Of a stretch of DNA of 64,000 nt, positions 1-11,989 are shown in pieces. The position numbers and the translations under genes are program-made. The notes under the pieces were generated by a model. That model was not told where the DNA came from, made no database searches, and saw nothing but the letters and a program-made list of their open reading frames with translations. The stretch lies in contig CM073545.1 in the NCBI GenBank assembly GCA_037074615.1, forward strand, positions 17,750,001-17,814,000, read 5' to 3'. The first letter of the stretch is position 1. Each line of letters opens with the position of its first letter. The DNA is from Leucaena leucocephala. Its lineage: Eukaryota; Streptophyta; Magnoliopsida; Fabales; Fabaceae.

Positions 1-20
1 ATACATATATATATATATAT
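1..20. repeat. AT dinucleotide microsatellite at window edge
   Basis: A run of alternating A and T with one early interruption. It is a simple sequence repeat with no visible gene context. It lies downstream (in minus-strand terms) of the MIR171 hairpin. The rest of 21-760 shows no coding signal and could be the 3' part of the primary miRNA transcript, which is inference only. Confidence 0.7.
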
Positions 21-764
21 CTTGCAACGCAAATCAATTTAGAGATAAATGGAAGGAACAAAGAGACAACGTTACCTATCTATATCCAGGTATGTGTGTG
101 TGTGTGTGGGAGAAAAGTTAGAGGCAAAAGACCAGAGAAGACGGATTTTACAAGTAAGATCATATTCATATCAATCCATAACCCATCGCTGACGCTATAC
201 TCAAATAAATCCCCTTTACTATGCAGTGTGGTTTCATGATTTCTCACTCCCTAATTCCAATTTCTCCATGCATATATCTTTTCTTGGTTACATGGTAACT
301 AAGATCTGAAATAACATAAACCTAGGCGAAATTTCTGAGATACATTCCTTAATAAAAAAAACTATCATGTAAAGGAGTTTTTTCGTTTAAATTACTATCT
401 ATCCATTCATGTAATGTTGAGTGGTTGGATAAAAAATACTTACGATGCTTCGCATACAAAACCCGATCATTTTTATATATAAATTAGAAACGGTATATGT
501 AGCTCCGTCAACTAATTAATTGAACTACATACAATGGCTGAGGATCGATCCACATATAACCTTATATTCAAGAGGAGTATTGATTAAGTATATATGTCGG
601 CTACGGAGAAAGACGGCCGGAGACGCAAGATATTATGCAGAAGAAGCAATAATAGAAAAAGGAGGGAAGTGAAAGGCATATTAAGACAAAGAAGAATTAA
701 TAGAGACATGATGGGAAAGGAAAAGGAAGGCATACCAGGTGGAGTACGTATATAGGAGCGAGGG

Positions 765-890
765 ATATGAAAAGAAGTGCGAATTGAGATATTGACGCGG
801 CTCAATTAAACTACCTGGTTACTTTTCATCTCTTAACCATGTCTTCAAATTGAGCTGCGCCAATACCTTTGTTTGTGATTACACCACTTC
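765..890 (-). ncRNA. MIR171: MIR171 microRNA precursor hairpin
   Basis: Read on the minus strand, positions 805-785 begin with TTGAGCCGCGTCAATATC, the core of the miR171 family (known from memory of the family; targets are GRAS genes of the HAM/SCL6 group). The opposite arm, minus 868-848, reads AGGTATTGGCGCAGCTCAAT, the expected 5p star. The arms pair along about 21 nt with only A-C mismatches, one G-U wobble and terminal slips. Between them GGTTA (817-821) pairs with TAACC (834-838), extending the stem to the loop, and outside the arms GAAGTG-type segments can also pair. The 3p arm as mature strand fits MIR171 architecture and gives the better consensus match; read on the plus strand the would-be mature arm has two differences from the consensus. 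The minus-strand frame through the hairpin is incidental. The promoter should lie above 890. Confidence 0.8.
785..805 (-). ncRNA. miR171: Predicted mature miR171-3p
   Basis: This 21-nt segment of the 3' arm starts TTGAGCCGCGTCAATATC. A frame offset by three (788-808) begins TAATTGAGCC and would correspond to the TGATTGAGCC-type miR171 isoform with one change at position 2. Which register is cut cannot be decided from DNA. Confidence 0.7.
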
Positions 891-1003
891 CCATCTCCTT
901 CTTTGCCTCCTCATATCGATCCCTAATTCTGCTGTGCCTCCAAGCACTTGATCGATCGGTTCGCCGAGAAGATGAAGGTGAGCCGTACAGGGAAAGGTCG
1001 ACG

Positions 1004-1025
1004 ATATATATATATATATATATAT
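1004..1025. repeat. AT microsatellite
   Basis: Uninterrupted AT repeat. It lies upstream of the MIR171 hairpin in minus-strand terms and could contribute TATA-like sequence, but nothing marks a transcription start. A poly-C run follows at about 1330-1342. From 1026 to 2275 I see no gene; plus-strand open frames around 870-1320 are short, overlap each other and match no family I know. Confidence 0.75.
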
Positions 1026-2283
1026 GGATGCTACACGGAGAGAAGAGAAACCCTAGATTTGAAGCTGATGAGGAATATGGGATGTTGGATCTTGCTCGAA
1101 GAGAAACCCTTGAGGCTGCAATCTGAAATGTTGCGTGTGGGGAAGCAAAGCGGTTTAAATCATGAAAGGCTTCTCATTTGCGCTTATCTGTTGACCCCCT
1201 ATTCATTTTTCCATCTTCCACGGAAGCCATCTCGCCCTCCACGTCTAGGGACTAGGGACCCCACTATCCCTCAGCATTTATGGCCCTTGTTTTGGGCCAA
1301 ACCAACCATTTTCACTTGACAAACACGCGCCCCCCCCCCCCTCTCTTCTAGTCATAAAATGCCTTCAGAATAAGATTTTAATATCGCTACCTAACAAATT
1401 GGGATTTAAACTCACATTCAAACTAACTTTGTGGGAATAGTCCTTATTAGCTTTTATTATTATCAGCTTATTCAGAATGTGTTGGTCATATACTAATAAG
1501 AAGGCCTACTTAATTAGCTAGCACATGAAGGGTTAGTTAGAGCTTCCCCGGTTTGCAGAATCCTAAACATTAGTTCGTACCATCAGATGAACCATTTTCT
1601 AATTTTTTTTAATCTGACGGCCGGAAAAACAAAACATCACTAGGGTTTTCTTTTTTCCTCCATTTTATATGTTTATATATGTATTTAGTGGAATCCACCT
1701 TCTAATCCTGATGGTTCTCAGTATCAAATGGTCTTAATTGCCCCCGCCCTGCAAATAGGAATTATTAAAGTGAATTCTAATTTCATCTGCATAGTGCATG
1801 TAGATCCCAACCTTCTGGTCGGTAGACAACCTGTCACTAGCATACCCTCTTTTATATTATACATATGAAGTGTGTGTTTAGAAAAGAAAAAAAAATATTT
1901 TTAGACTCAAATTATGGTCAGCATCTAAAAGTACCTAAACATTCATTTTAGTAATAAAATTATTTTTAGGTAAAATTATAATTTAGATCATTATAAACTA
2001 TAGTTTTATATAAAAAATATCCACCAACTTTTGAAATAATTTTTAAATATTAAGTATAAAAAATAATAATTTTAATCTTCTAAATTTTTGTCATCTTCAT
2101 ATCTCTTCTTTCTTATTTACCTGATATATTTTTTAATAATTTATCTATAAAAAAATCATTTTAATCATAATTATCTAAATATTTATTTAAAATTATTTTT
2201 TATATAAAATTTATTATCTCTAATTAATTTAAAATCAATTTTTTATAATCTATTCTTCAAGTTAAACCAAATACATCCAAAAT

Positions 2284-3044
2284 TAGGGGTGTTCATAAAG
2301 CCCGCGACCCGGTATGCCCACCCGAGCCGCGAAAAAATGGCCCTGCCCAACCCGATAAATATAGGGTAGGGCTGGGCATCGGGCTGTAAAATGCAGCCCA
2401 TGCTTTTTTCGGGCTGGGCACCGGGCAGGGGGTTGCCCTGCCCTGCCCATGAGCACCCCTTTTTTTATTTTTTTTTATTTTCTCCGTAGATGCTACACTT
2501 AGAAGGGAGAATATGATAGTTACTGGTAACTAAAGGGTCATTTTAGAAATATAAGTAGTTAAGTACGTAAGTTGCAATCTTTTAATATTTATAACTATAT
2601 TAATTTTTTAAACTTTATTAATCATAATATGATTACATTACAAATTATAATTATTTATTTTATTTTTTTAGATACTTCATCCTTGTCAATATTTAAAAAA
2701 TTGATGTAAAGTTGTAATTATAAACTACTTAGACTTCAAGGTTTTTTTATATGCAATGAATTTCAAAACTTTAATTATTATCTTTTTGTTACCTTATTTT
2801 TAGTGGATTATAGATATTATTTAACTCTTGAAAATATATGAATATGATATTATTTTAGAAGTTTATAATTGTAGATTTTTTTCACAACATGAGCATGGCA
2901 TCACAACTTGTGTATACCCAGCCCGCCCACGCCCAGCCCAAAATGATTAGGGCTTTTACCGGGCATCGGGCTGCAAAATGCAGCCCATACTTTTTTGGGG
3001 TAGGGCACCGGGTAGGGGGATCGCCCTGCCCATGAACACCCCTA
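2284..3044. mobile_element. Non-autonomous hAT-like element with 8-bp target duplication
   Basis: The element begins TAGGGGTGTTCAT and ends ATGAACACCCCTA, a terminal inverted repeat. It is flanked on both sides by TCCAAAAT (2276-2283 and 3045-3052), the 8-bp direct repeat expected of hAT transposition. Inside, GC-rich segments (2285-2460 and about 2900-3043) enclose an AT-rich middle with no transposase. The 3' end is present twice in the same orientation: 2370-2460 and 2970-3043 share the run from AAATGCAGCCCAT to the terminal CACCCCT. Either one copy inserted into another or the end was duplicated internally. Confidence 0.8.
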
Positions 3045-3432
3045 TCCAAAATATTGACTTTTTTTTTCTCAAAAAATTTTGGTTTTTGAAAAATGATGTA
3101 CCCACACACACATATTAATTGAATAGGGAGATTTTTCACCCACCACTCTGGACCACTGACAATGACAATGCCTTTAACAGTTGGAGAATATATAATATAT
3201 ATGTGTATATAAGGTCTATGAATTTATGATATATTCCTAGAGATGCCTTATGATTTCTTTTGTACAGTTTCTACTGTTTTGGTGTTATTTGAAAGTCACA
3301 CGCTCTTTAAGTCATTAGTAATATTCATGAGTTCCAACAAGAGGACCACTTTATTTCTTCAAAATGGTAAATTCGTGCATTAATTATAAAACTGTAACTC
3401 ATTTTTTCAGTTGGAATATGCGTGTATATATA

Positions 3433-3688
3433 CTCTCTCTGTCCTTATTATAAGTTATCAATTAGAGAGTATTTTTTATTCTTATTATAACATATTAATT
3501 ATTTTATTAATTATTATTTTTTATTTTATCTTTATTATCATTAATTGATGTTTAATATTTTTTAAATAAGAATTCTCGTATTTTAAAAAAAATAAAATTA
3601 AAAAAAATTATTAATTTAAAATAAATTTAATGATTTAACTTCTATAATATATACAAGAAATAGTTGTAAACGAAAGTATAAGAGGGAG
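3433..3688. mobile_element. Stowaway-like MITE
   Basis: The terminal repeats CTCTCTCTGTCC and, at the far end, AAGAGGGAG (reverse CTCCCTCTT) lie directly inside TA dinucleotides at both ends. That is the pattern of Tc1/mariner-derived Stowaway MITEs. The interior is AT-rich and has no open reading frame. The two ends match imperfectly, suggesting age. Confidence 0.6.
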
Positions 3689-3690
3689 TA

Positions 3691-5490
3691 TATATACGCC
3701 ATGGCCTGAAAATGTGGAGACTGTCAACTATCTTCGTACCCTTTTGCAAACAAATCTTTGAGGCGGGGTAGAGGCACCTACTCGTCACCTAACTCTTTGA
3801 AGTTAGAAATTATGCTTTTCTGTGTTGAATACGTGTGAGAGTCACCGATCGATCGGACCCAGAAAATCAAGAGCTTCTCAATCGAGAGCCACATGTCGAT
3901 CGATGACTATCTCTTTCATCGTTGACAAATACGTTTTGTTACTGTGGTTTTTATAACAACGTGCCATTATTATTGGCCATTGAGCATAATAATATCTAAA
4001 TTAAGATTTGTCGGTTAAATGTTTCTTATTAAATTTTCTAATAAATACATAAGACATACCCTTTCTATTAATAACTAATCATACCTTTCCTCATGGTTCT
4101 TATTATAAGATCTTTTGTCTAAACTATTAATTTTTCCCTAAATGTCTCTTGTTTTGATATTCCCTGATTAATTAAACAATCTCTCTAAATGTGAACTAAT
4201 TTTTTTTTTTAAAACATCAACTAATTTTAACTATACTACTTAACTACATTGATAGGTATCGATTCAAGTTTGCGTAAGCGGTGGATATAATAGGATGAGA
4301 GAAATTATACAGACACATATGTATATTCTGACAACTTGTTATTTTTTCCCATTTGAATTTGTCTACCATGTAGTTGTGCCTTCAAAATCAAATGGAGAAT
4401 ACAGGACAAGTAACGAAATACAACGTGTAAGAACAAGATATAATACAATCTCAACAACTAATTGCCACTCCTCTAATTATTGCTTAAGATATGTGCGATC
4501 ATGTCATTTTTACTTAATCGCATTATCGTCAATCTAGCAACCTTTTGCTCGATACGTGAGTATGTATGTGGAAATGAAATCAACTCTAGGAATAAAACAG
4601 ACGTAAATTGAATATATTCATATTCAATTGAGAAAATTGATATCCTTGTTTTTAAAAAATAACGAAAAATATCATATTAAGCTAGCTAGCTAGTAGGAAG
4701 CACCAAGAGTTTATTAAGAAACCATATCTTTCTTTCCGCAAACAATATGAATCAAATTCCATAGAGATCAGAGATCGCATATAAATGCACTTACATATTT
4801 TATAAAGAGTGGGAGACGTCATTAAGTGGTACTAGGATATGAAATCGATTTGTATAGAAAGAACATGTAAATCTTATAAAGTGAATGGATCTTTTGTATA
4901 TAATTATGGAAGATGGGTCTCTATATAATGCCCTATGCGCCCTAAGGCTTTATTTATCGTATTATATTATTCATTTTATTAATTCCCGTTTACCAATAAC
5001 TTCCCCCATGGGAAGTCCACTTTTTAGAGTAGAGAGAAAGAATATTACATAAGGTGTTTTCTTAATATTTCTTTTCCAAGTACCTTGACTTTAAGGATGA
5101 CAATTTCAATTTGAATTTTGGGCATTTTTGCTTAGCTATAAGGTTAATTTCAACATAACTACGGCTCAGATTTTTTTAGCTGAACGGATTATTTAATTTG
5201 TGGCCTTGCTGGGGCCAGGAAAAATGTCACTTTTGCCCCTTTTTGAAGAATATTAAAGTTAGAATGTGATTTGAGTTTAAATCAGGGACGGGGTGAAGTG
5301 CTAATATATATTATTGGCCCACCTCCCTCAACTTAAGTATAACTTTAAATTTGACCCTCACTTGTTGAGTTCTAGACCTGTCTCCTCTTTTTAAAAAGAT
5401 ATTAAAGGAGTAGAAGTTTATAAATTACAATAGGATAAAGAGCAAATAAAATGCTAGAAAAACTAAGGGAGGGAGGTAAAATAACAACAT
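3691..5490. other. AT-rich intergenic DNA, no gene seen
   Basis: No reading frame here shows family similarity, and I saw no convincing splice-linked frame. There is a short GCTA repeat near 4681-4692. The 80-codon plus frame at 4295-4537 has no recognisable features. Confidence 0.6.
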
Positions 5491-5499
5491 TAATATAGT

Positions 5500-5930
5500 A
5501 GTCGGAGAAAGACTGTGAAAAGATAAAATGCCCTGTTGAATTATGTCAGTCGAGGAGGGAGGTTCATCTACAGGAATGTGGATGCATCTTTTCTAAACAC
5601 GGCTAATGAATAGTACTGGCTTTGTCTCAGCATGAAGCTAAGGAGGTGAGAGTTGTAAGTTCTAGATTTGTCCTTGGGCGAGATCCTATTTTGATAAAAA
5701 TCACTGTCTGATAAAGTTAATCCAAATTGGAACGGAGGCCGTATTGTGTTCCCCATGAATCCTTCCCTCCCTAAGAACTGAAATGTTGGAACCCTATGGA
5801 CGCTAAAAGCAGAGACATATTGTTGTGGTATGGTGCCCCACACCTAAGCTCGAAAAGGCCAAGGTCCTTGCACGTTACAGTACAACCCCTAGGCGTAGGT
5901 GAATGGCTTTAGTCTTCTGACTTCCAATTT
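5500..5930. other. Block of contrasting composition, origin unknown
   Basis: This stretch has a visibly more balanced base composition than the AT-rich DNA on both sides and carries no plant nuclear gene that I can identify. The texture reminded me of organelle DNA copied into the nucleus, but I cannot name a mitochondrial or plastid gene in it. The minus frame at 5568-5843 has no recognised motif. The stretch from 5930 to 6900 is again AT-rich and empty. Confidence 0.25.
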
Positions 5931-7247
5931 CATCCTTTCCCAACCAATTTGCCTTTTGGACCCATCTTTTATTCTTTACTACTGGTCAAGCTGTTAAATT
6001 TTTAAAATTACAAATATATATTTATTAAAATTATTTTTTATCAAAATAATTTAAATTAATTTTATATAACTTCATTTAATATTATATACTCTTAATCTTT
6101 CAATTATTTAATATAAGATTATATTATAATATTTTCTTTACTCTTTGGCTTGTACTTTTTTTCTTTTTGTCTAGATTTGTATTATTATTTTTCTTAGTCA
6201 AAGAGGCCTTGAATCTACTGTCTTTATTTTTTTTTAGCTTAGGGTTATACTATTTTTTTAGTCTTTCCACAATCTTTAACTTTTTTGTTTAATTTTTGTT
6301 TTGATGTCCCATATCTAAAAGCTATGCTACAATGTTAAATCTTTGAGATCACAATATATATTGGAGATTGAGTTATTTTGATAAAAATACAACTCTAATA
6401 TATACTTATAATCTCAAAAATTTAACAAAAGGATCCACCAACAAAATAAAAATTAATTCAATTCATAATATCATCAAGAGAAATCACATAATAAATCTTT
6501 TTGAGGCTTAGACATAATTCCTTGATAAAGAGTAACGATTATGTTAAATATCAGCATCTCCACTAAAATAAATGCAGTCTACAAAGAGCAATTTTTATTA
6601 ACTATGGTAGTGGAACATTCAAATTATCGCTCAAGTTAAAAATTCAATTTAGATACTTTTTCTCTTCTGGAATTTTTACATTGGTCCTCTTATTAATTAA
6701 TGCTCTCTCTCATTAAAAATACTAAACAAACACATTCATAGAGACAACGATGAAAATAAAAAATAATAAAAATGACACAAAACAAACACTTTTAATTTAT
6801 ACATAAGGTCAACCCAAATTAATGTGTGATTTTCTATTATTATTATTTATTTATTTTATCTACTTCCGCCCCTCCATTACCAAACACGCATAAGCAAACG
6901 AGCTTCGAACAATAAGCAGCCACGTTGACCGATTCGGCGGCTGATGTTGCAACAAGTGTTGTCATGAATGCATCATCTCAGTCATCTCTCGGGACATTAA
7001 TGCTCTGCGAATATCAGAATATGACGTTCAGGCAAGTCGGAATTTCGGAATTTTTTCCCATGAATATCACTGCCTTGGATGGACGTCATCAATTAACCTG
7101 CACAACTCGTCTTCAATTCAGTACTAGCTTATAGGATAGCAAAAGATAGTCTTCAATTGTTTTGGGTCTCGGAATCACAAGGGGACAAAAAGGGTCTTCA
7201 GCTAATACTTTCAGAGTCTCAGTTTCGACTCAATCCCGTTGCTCTCT

Positions 7248-10200
7248 ATGGCTGTGAAATCTTGTCATATACCTGGGTCAACAATTTCTCAAGTTGGCTG
7301 GCATAGTTTATTGACTAAACATTCTGGGATTGCATTGAAGTGGGGGAGCAGGCAGAAAAGGGCCCGCAATTGGGGAAATAAGGTGATTGTACGGATGGTT
7401 GATCAGACGAGCCATGATACTTCCAAGGGATTGTCGAAAGATTTAATCTCTCTTCCAAGTGAGTTACTTCTCTCCTGTTTTATCATTTTCTTTTGTGGCG
7501 ATACATTCTAGTATATAGTTCCCCTAAATAAGTCAATGGCATGGTCTTCAAGCGGCTGACTACTTTATGCATTAATGTATATTTACTGATTATTGAGCCT
7601 GAGGTCATTGGAATTTATTGACACTCTTCTCCATCATGGTATAGGAACTTGATTAAATCTGCTCGGTAAAAGAGTACATAATATAATTTTCTTTCCTATT
7701 CTATTTAGTGCTTGTTTTAAGTGCAAAGTAGGCTGATGAGTTGCAGGAAGAAGGCTTCGCAATGTGGTTTAGAAACTAGGGAACAGACCATTATTGTTGA
7801 TGTTAGATTTAGAGAATTTTTTCTTCCTCAGAGAATCAGAATTCATGAGCGTGGAGCTTTTCCATTTTGCTAATATAATAATGGAACTTGTTGATTGAAT
7901 GCTACTTCTAAAACTTGTTGATTGAATGCTACTTCTAAAACCTGTTGATTGAATGCTACTTCTAAATACTCTTTCTTCATGGAATGATTTTCTCGTTTCT
8001 CATTATGGCCGCTTGCATGAATTCTGTGAGACATTAATCAAAATCTTTTTGGGTGTCTTGAAAAGAAGTTCATCAACTCATTTTTTAGCAGTCCTGTAAT
8101 ATTTCGTTGTTATCTTATTAAGTTATCATTTTTTTTGTGTGTTTCATTTATATATTCTATCATGAGTTTTGATTTCAGATTTCGTGCTTTGCTCATTTTT
8201 TTTCCGACACTCATTGCAGAACCATTGTCTGTATCTGATATTTTGGCTGCTTCTGATAATGGTGCTGAAGTTCGAATATCATTCAAGGTATGATGTTTGT
8301 GATGATAGCTATTGTATTTAATGTGCTGCTTGTATTGTAATTCCTTATTGCTTGGATTATTGAACTAGGGGGTACCAGGTTCATACAGTGAGGATGCAGC
8401 AATTAAAGCCTACCCTAATTGTGAGACAGTCCCATGTGGTGATTTTGAAGCGGCTTTTAAGGTTTGATTTAAGTTCAATCTTTAACTCTCTCTGAAATCC
8501 AGTAGGAGAAACTGGATTAATTTAAATGTTCTTTGTCAATCAACACACTTTCTATTTCTTAAAGTAATTAAGGACTTCGATGTCTTTTTTAATTTGATAA
8601 CCTTCTCGAGTAATTTGTGTTATCATCCTGACCTTTTTACCCAACAATCTTTAATAGAAAAACTGTTTAGCAGGCTGTTGAATTATGGATTGCCGACAAA
8701 GTTATCATTCCCATTGAGAACACTTCAGGGGGAAGCCTTCATCGAAACTATGATTTACTTCTTCGCCATAGGCTGCACATTGTTGGTGAGGTGCAGCTGG
8801 CTATTAATTTCTGCCTTCTTGCTCTGCCTGGAGTCAGAGCAGATTACTTAGAACGTGTTCTAAGCCATCCCCAGGTTAGGCTAATTATGGTTCTTTTTTC
8901 TGCTTTTTCTGATACTTGGTTGTGTCAAATTTTCTGGGGCAGAAGATTTGGACTATTTATTTGTAAGACACAACAATCTGTACTAGTTGCAAGATAGCTG
9001 TGAAGAACTGTGATTCTTGTTTGCAGGCACTTGATCTTAGTGATGCCTTCCTTACTAAGTTAAATGTTACTAGAGAAAGTGTTGATGATACTGCAAGTGC
9101 TGCTGAGGTAGTTCCTCTATATATCTTATTTGATTCTTTAGTTTCTGGACATGTCAGTGACAAAAAGTTCTTCTCTCTTCTTGATGCTTTCTTGACGTCA
9201 GTATGTAGCTTCAAATGGCCTGTACAAAGCTGGTGTGATTGCCAGTCTTCGAGCAGCAGAAATCTATGGGCTCAATGTACTTGCAGAAAAAATCCAAGTA
9301 AAATCCCTTACCAGAAGCAAAATATATTTAATTGTGATGTTCTCATTACCTTTCACCTCATTGCCAGAAATTATCCATTTGTTTATTTGTCAATGCATCT
9401 ATTATTCTGATGTTTGATGATATAATAAAAAACTCTAAAAGTTAAAAAACTAAGCATGGAAATTAGAATGATCGCAATATAAATGCTTGATTTGTTAATG
9501 TGCACTTGTTCAATTAGAATGGAAATAGTGCATCAGGCATATCCTTGTTATCCATTAACACAAATTCTTACTCGACAAATAAAAAGTGCCCGTTTATTAA
9601 TTCTGCATCTTGAACAGGATGACCCTGAAATTATCAGTCGTTATCTAATTCTTGCAAGGGATCCAATAATTTCAAGAGCTGATAAACCGTTTAAGGTAAA
9701 ATATTCCTTTATTCTGTCACTGTGATTTTTGCTTTCTTACCAAATCCCAGGAATCTAACACCATCTATTAATTTCAGACAAGTATAGTGTTTAGTTTGGA
9801 CGAGGGTCCTGGGGTATTGTTTAAGGCATTGGCAGTGTTCGCATTGAGGGACATCAATTTGAGCAAGGTAATATTTCGAGAAGACTTCCCTCATTACATT
9901 ACATGTTTTACAAGGTTTAATGAATATTTGACTTATGAACTCAGATTGAAAGTCGACCGCAAAGAAATCGACCATTAAGAGTGGTTGATGACTCCAACAC
10001 TGGAAGTGCCAAGTGAGTAATGTTTTTGAGTTTCTGTATCTCGCACATCGTTTTGTTTCATATTTATTGCCTGCTTATGCCTACTTATCCGTTGCTAATT
10101 AAAACATTTCGACACCACGTGATATTTTGTGATTCAGGTATTTTGACTACCTTTTCTATATTGATTTCGAGGCTTCCATGGCTGAGCCACGGGCACAAAC

Positions 10201-10618
10201 TGCTCTAGGTCATCTGCAGGTTTGGTAGTTGATATTCTTTTTCTCTGACCAAAATTGACTTTTTAAGTTATGCTTTTTTGCTTTTAATCTCTAATTAGAC
10301 TTTGCTTGTGGAAAAGCTGGGTGAGAAACACTGAGAAATTCTTTGTTCTTTTGAGGTGGAAGTTCTAGAGTAATCCTCCCACATCTGTGTAAATTGGAGC
10401 ATGCTAACACTAAGTCAAGAAAATGGACAACCATAACTTTGTCTTGTCTGATACTGTGCATTCATTCTTACAAATAATATGGGCAGAAAACAAAAGTCAT
10501 ACAAATAATCGCCGATCCTTCGATTTGCTTGTCGTGACTACTGAGTGTAACATTCCTGCAGGAATTCGCCACATTCATTCGAGTTCTGGGCTGCTATCCT
10601 ATGGATGCAACCATATAG
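7248..10618 (+). CDS. Arogenate dehydratase, plastidial (ADT/PDT family)
   Basis: The product converts arogenate (some members also prephenate) to phenylalanine in plastids. Eleven exons join in frame: 7248-7458, 8220-8287, 8369-8461, 8674-8874, 9027-9107, 9202-9297, 9618-9695, 9778-9867, 9945-10012, 10138-10219, 10562-10618; total 1125 nt, 374 residues, a usual ADT length. Residues 1 to about 80 are transit-peptide-like. The catalytic domain follows with GVPGSYSEDAA (94-104), IIPIENTSGGS (135-145) and LHRNYDLLLRHRLHIVGEVQL. The C-terminal ACT domain has GPGVLFKALAVF, IESRPQ (307-312) and LGCYPMD. The many introns and the ALAVF segment fit the ADT1/ADT2 subgroup rather than the intronless ADT3-6 type. 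Oddities: the near-invariant TRF catalytic motif reads SRY at 257-259, and NHC of the substrate region reads NFC. The ATG at 7248 is the first in-frame Met. Confidence 0.92.
7886..7966. repeat. 27-bp unit in three tandem copies, in ADT intron 1
   Basis: Units 7886-7912, 7913-7939 and 7940-7966 are identical except for one T-to-C change in the third. The tract lies in intron 1 of the arogenate dehydratase gene, so it does not affect the protein. It is a likely length polymorphism. Confidence 0.9.
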
Positions 10619-10925
10619 CTACATCATATACTTGAAGAACTTTCCATTGATGCTATCATATGCCAAAGCCTGAGAGAAAGAAAGAGGGTTTTTGGAGGAA
10701 ACTTGGTGGCCAGATTGTAAGATGGCAATGGTTCATCAGTCTTATTAAAGATATCATGAGATGCAACTGAATTTTGATGAAATCTGAAGATGATCTTCTG
10801 GAGGATGATCGGAGGGACAAGAAATAAAGGATGATGTTTTGTATATAATGCAGCAACTAAAGTAGGGTTTGAATTTCAAGTCAGTTCATGCTAAACCCAA
10901 ACCACAAATAAACAACATAAAATGG

Positions 10926-10940
10926 GGGGGGGGGGGGGGA
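10926..10940. repeat. Poly-G run
   Basis: About fifteen G residues lie 300 bases past the arogenate dehydratase stop codon. The exact length is unreliable in a homopolymer. From 10,940 to 11,990 I see no gene. Confidence 0.7.
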
Positions 10941-11989
10941 ACCACACCTGATGCATAGTTCCATAATAAATGACCCCTTCAATAGCCTTCAGCCGGAGAA
11001 AGGTGTGACATTATTATTTTTATTTTTTCTTAAAATCAACTTAACTCCTTTTATTATCATGCTACAAATAAGACCATAATCTTATCTAATTGCCTAACAT
11101 TCGTCGATAAAAATTAAACAAATTTTAGGTTCCATCTATTAAATTTTATTTGGTCCGATTATATTGAATTGATTTTAAGTTGAACAAACGCACAAATTAG
11201 GTCTAACCATAAAAAAATTAGTCTCTCATCGAATTAATTTCCAAGTCGTGATAGATATTGAACTCAATTTATTTATTAAACTTTTTATTATGGGTTATTC
11301 TTGTTAACAAACGATTATTATTTTTTTGGTCAAAATTTATGTTTACAATTGGGGGAAAAAAACTCGGCCTAATACAATCCTCTACAAATCTACCAAGTTG
11401 ACAACAAGCTTGAATCTCATGAAGAATTTGATTTGAGATTTAAGTCTTGCTTGGTTCAATAATGCAACCTGTGGAAAAGTTATCTTTTAGGAAGTGTCAG
11501 TTAACTTATAAGGAAGTTAATCTATAAATTACTTAGTTGATTTTGTATTTTTCATTAGTTACAATACAACTATATTTTTAAAAAGCAAGTAAATAATTTG
11601 CCTAAATGTTTCAAAAAGAGAACGTAAAAACGACAAGAGTCTCCTAACAATGCAATGTCGACATCGACAATCCCCAGAATAATAAACAAATCAAATTACG
11701 ATAGCTCTTTGCATAATGAAAGGAAACATTACCAAAGATGAATCAATCCACGTAAAACGCTGAAAGTGATGATGCTATACTTCTGTTTGTTTTTTTCCAC
11801 GAAAAAGTTTGAGCCATGCTGTATAATACCAAACCTTTTATACCTGGGGAGGTACGAAAACCAAACCATGTTCTATAATATTCCTTCGTACGTTGGTGCT
11901 ATGTCCAGATTCAACGAATGTGGCAACTTTTTGGCCCTTTGGCTATTTGTAATTCCCCAGCCGTATGATTATTATTATTATGCCCTGCG

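Noticed and set aside
584..805. 73-codon minus-strand frame through the MIR171 hairpin
   Set aside because: It begins at a TTG inside the mature miRNA segment and is hydrophobic low-information sequence.
2882..3139. 85-codon minus-strand frame
   Set aside because: It lies over the GC-rich end of the hAT-like element and has no family features.
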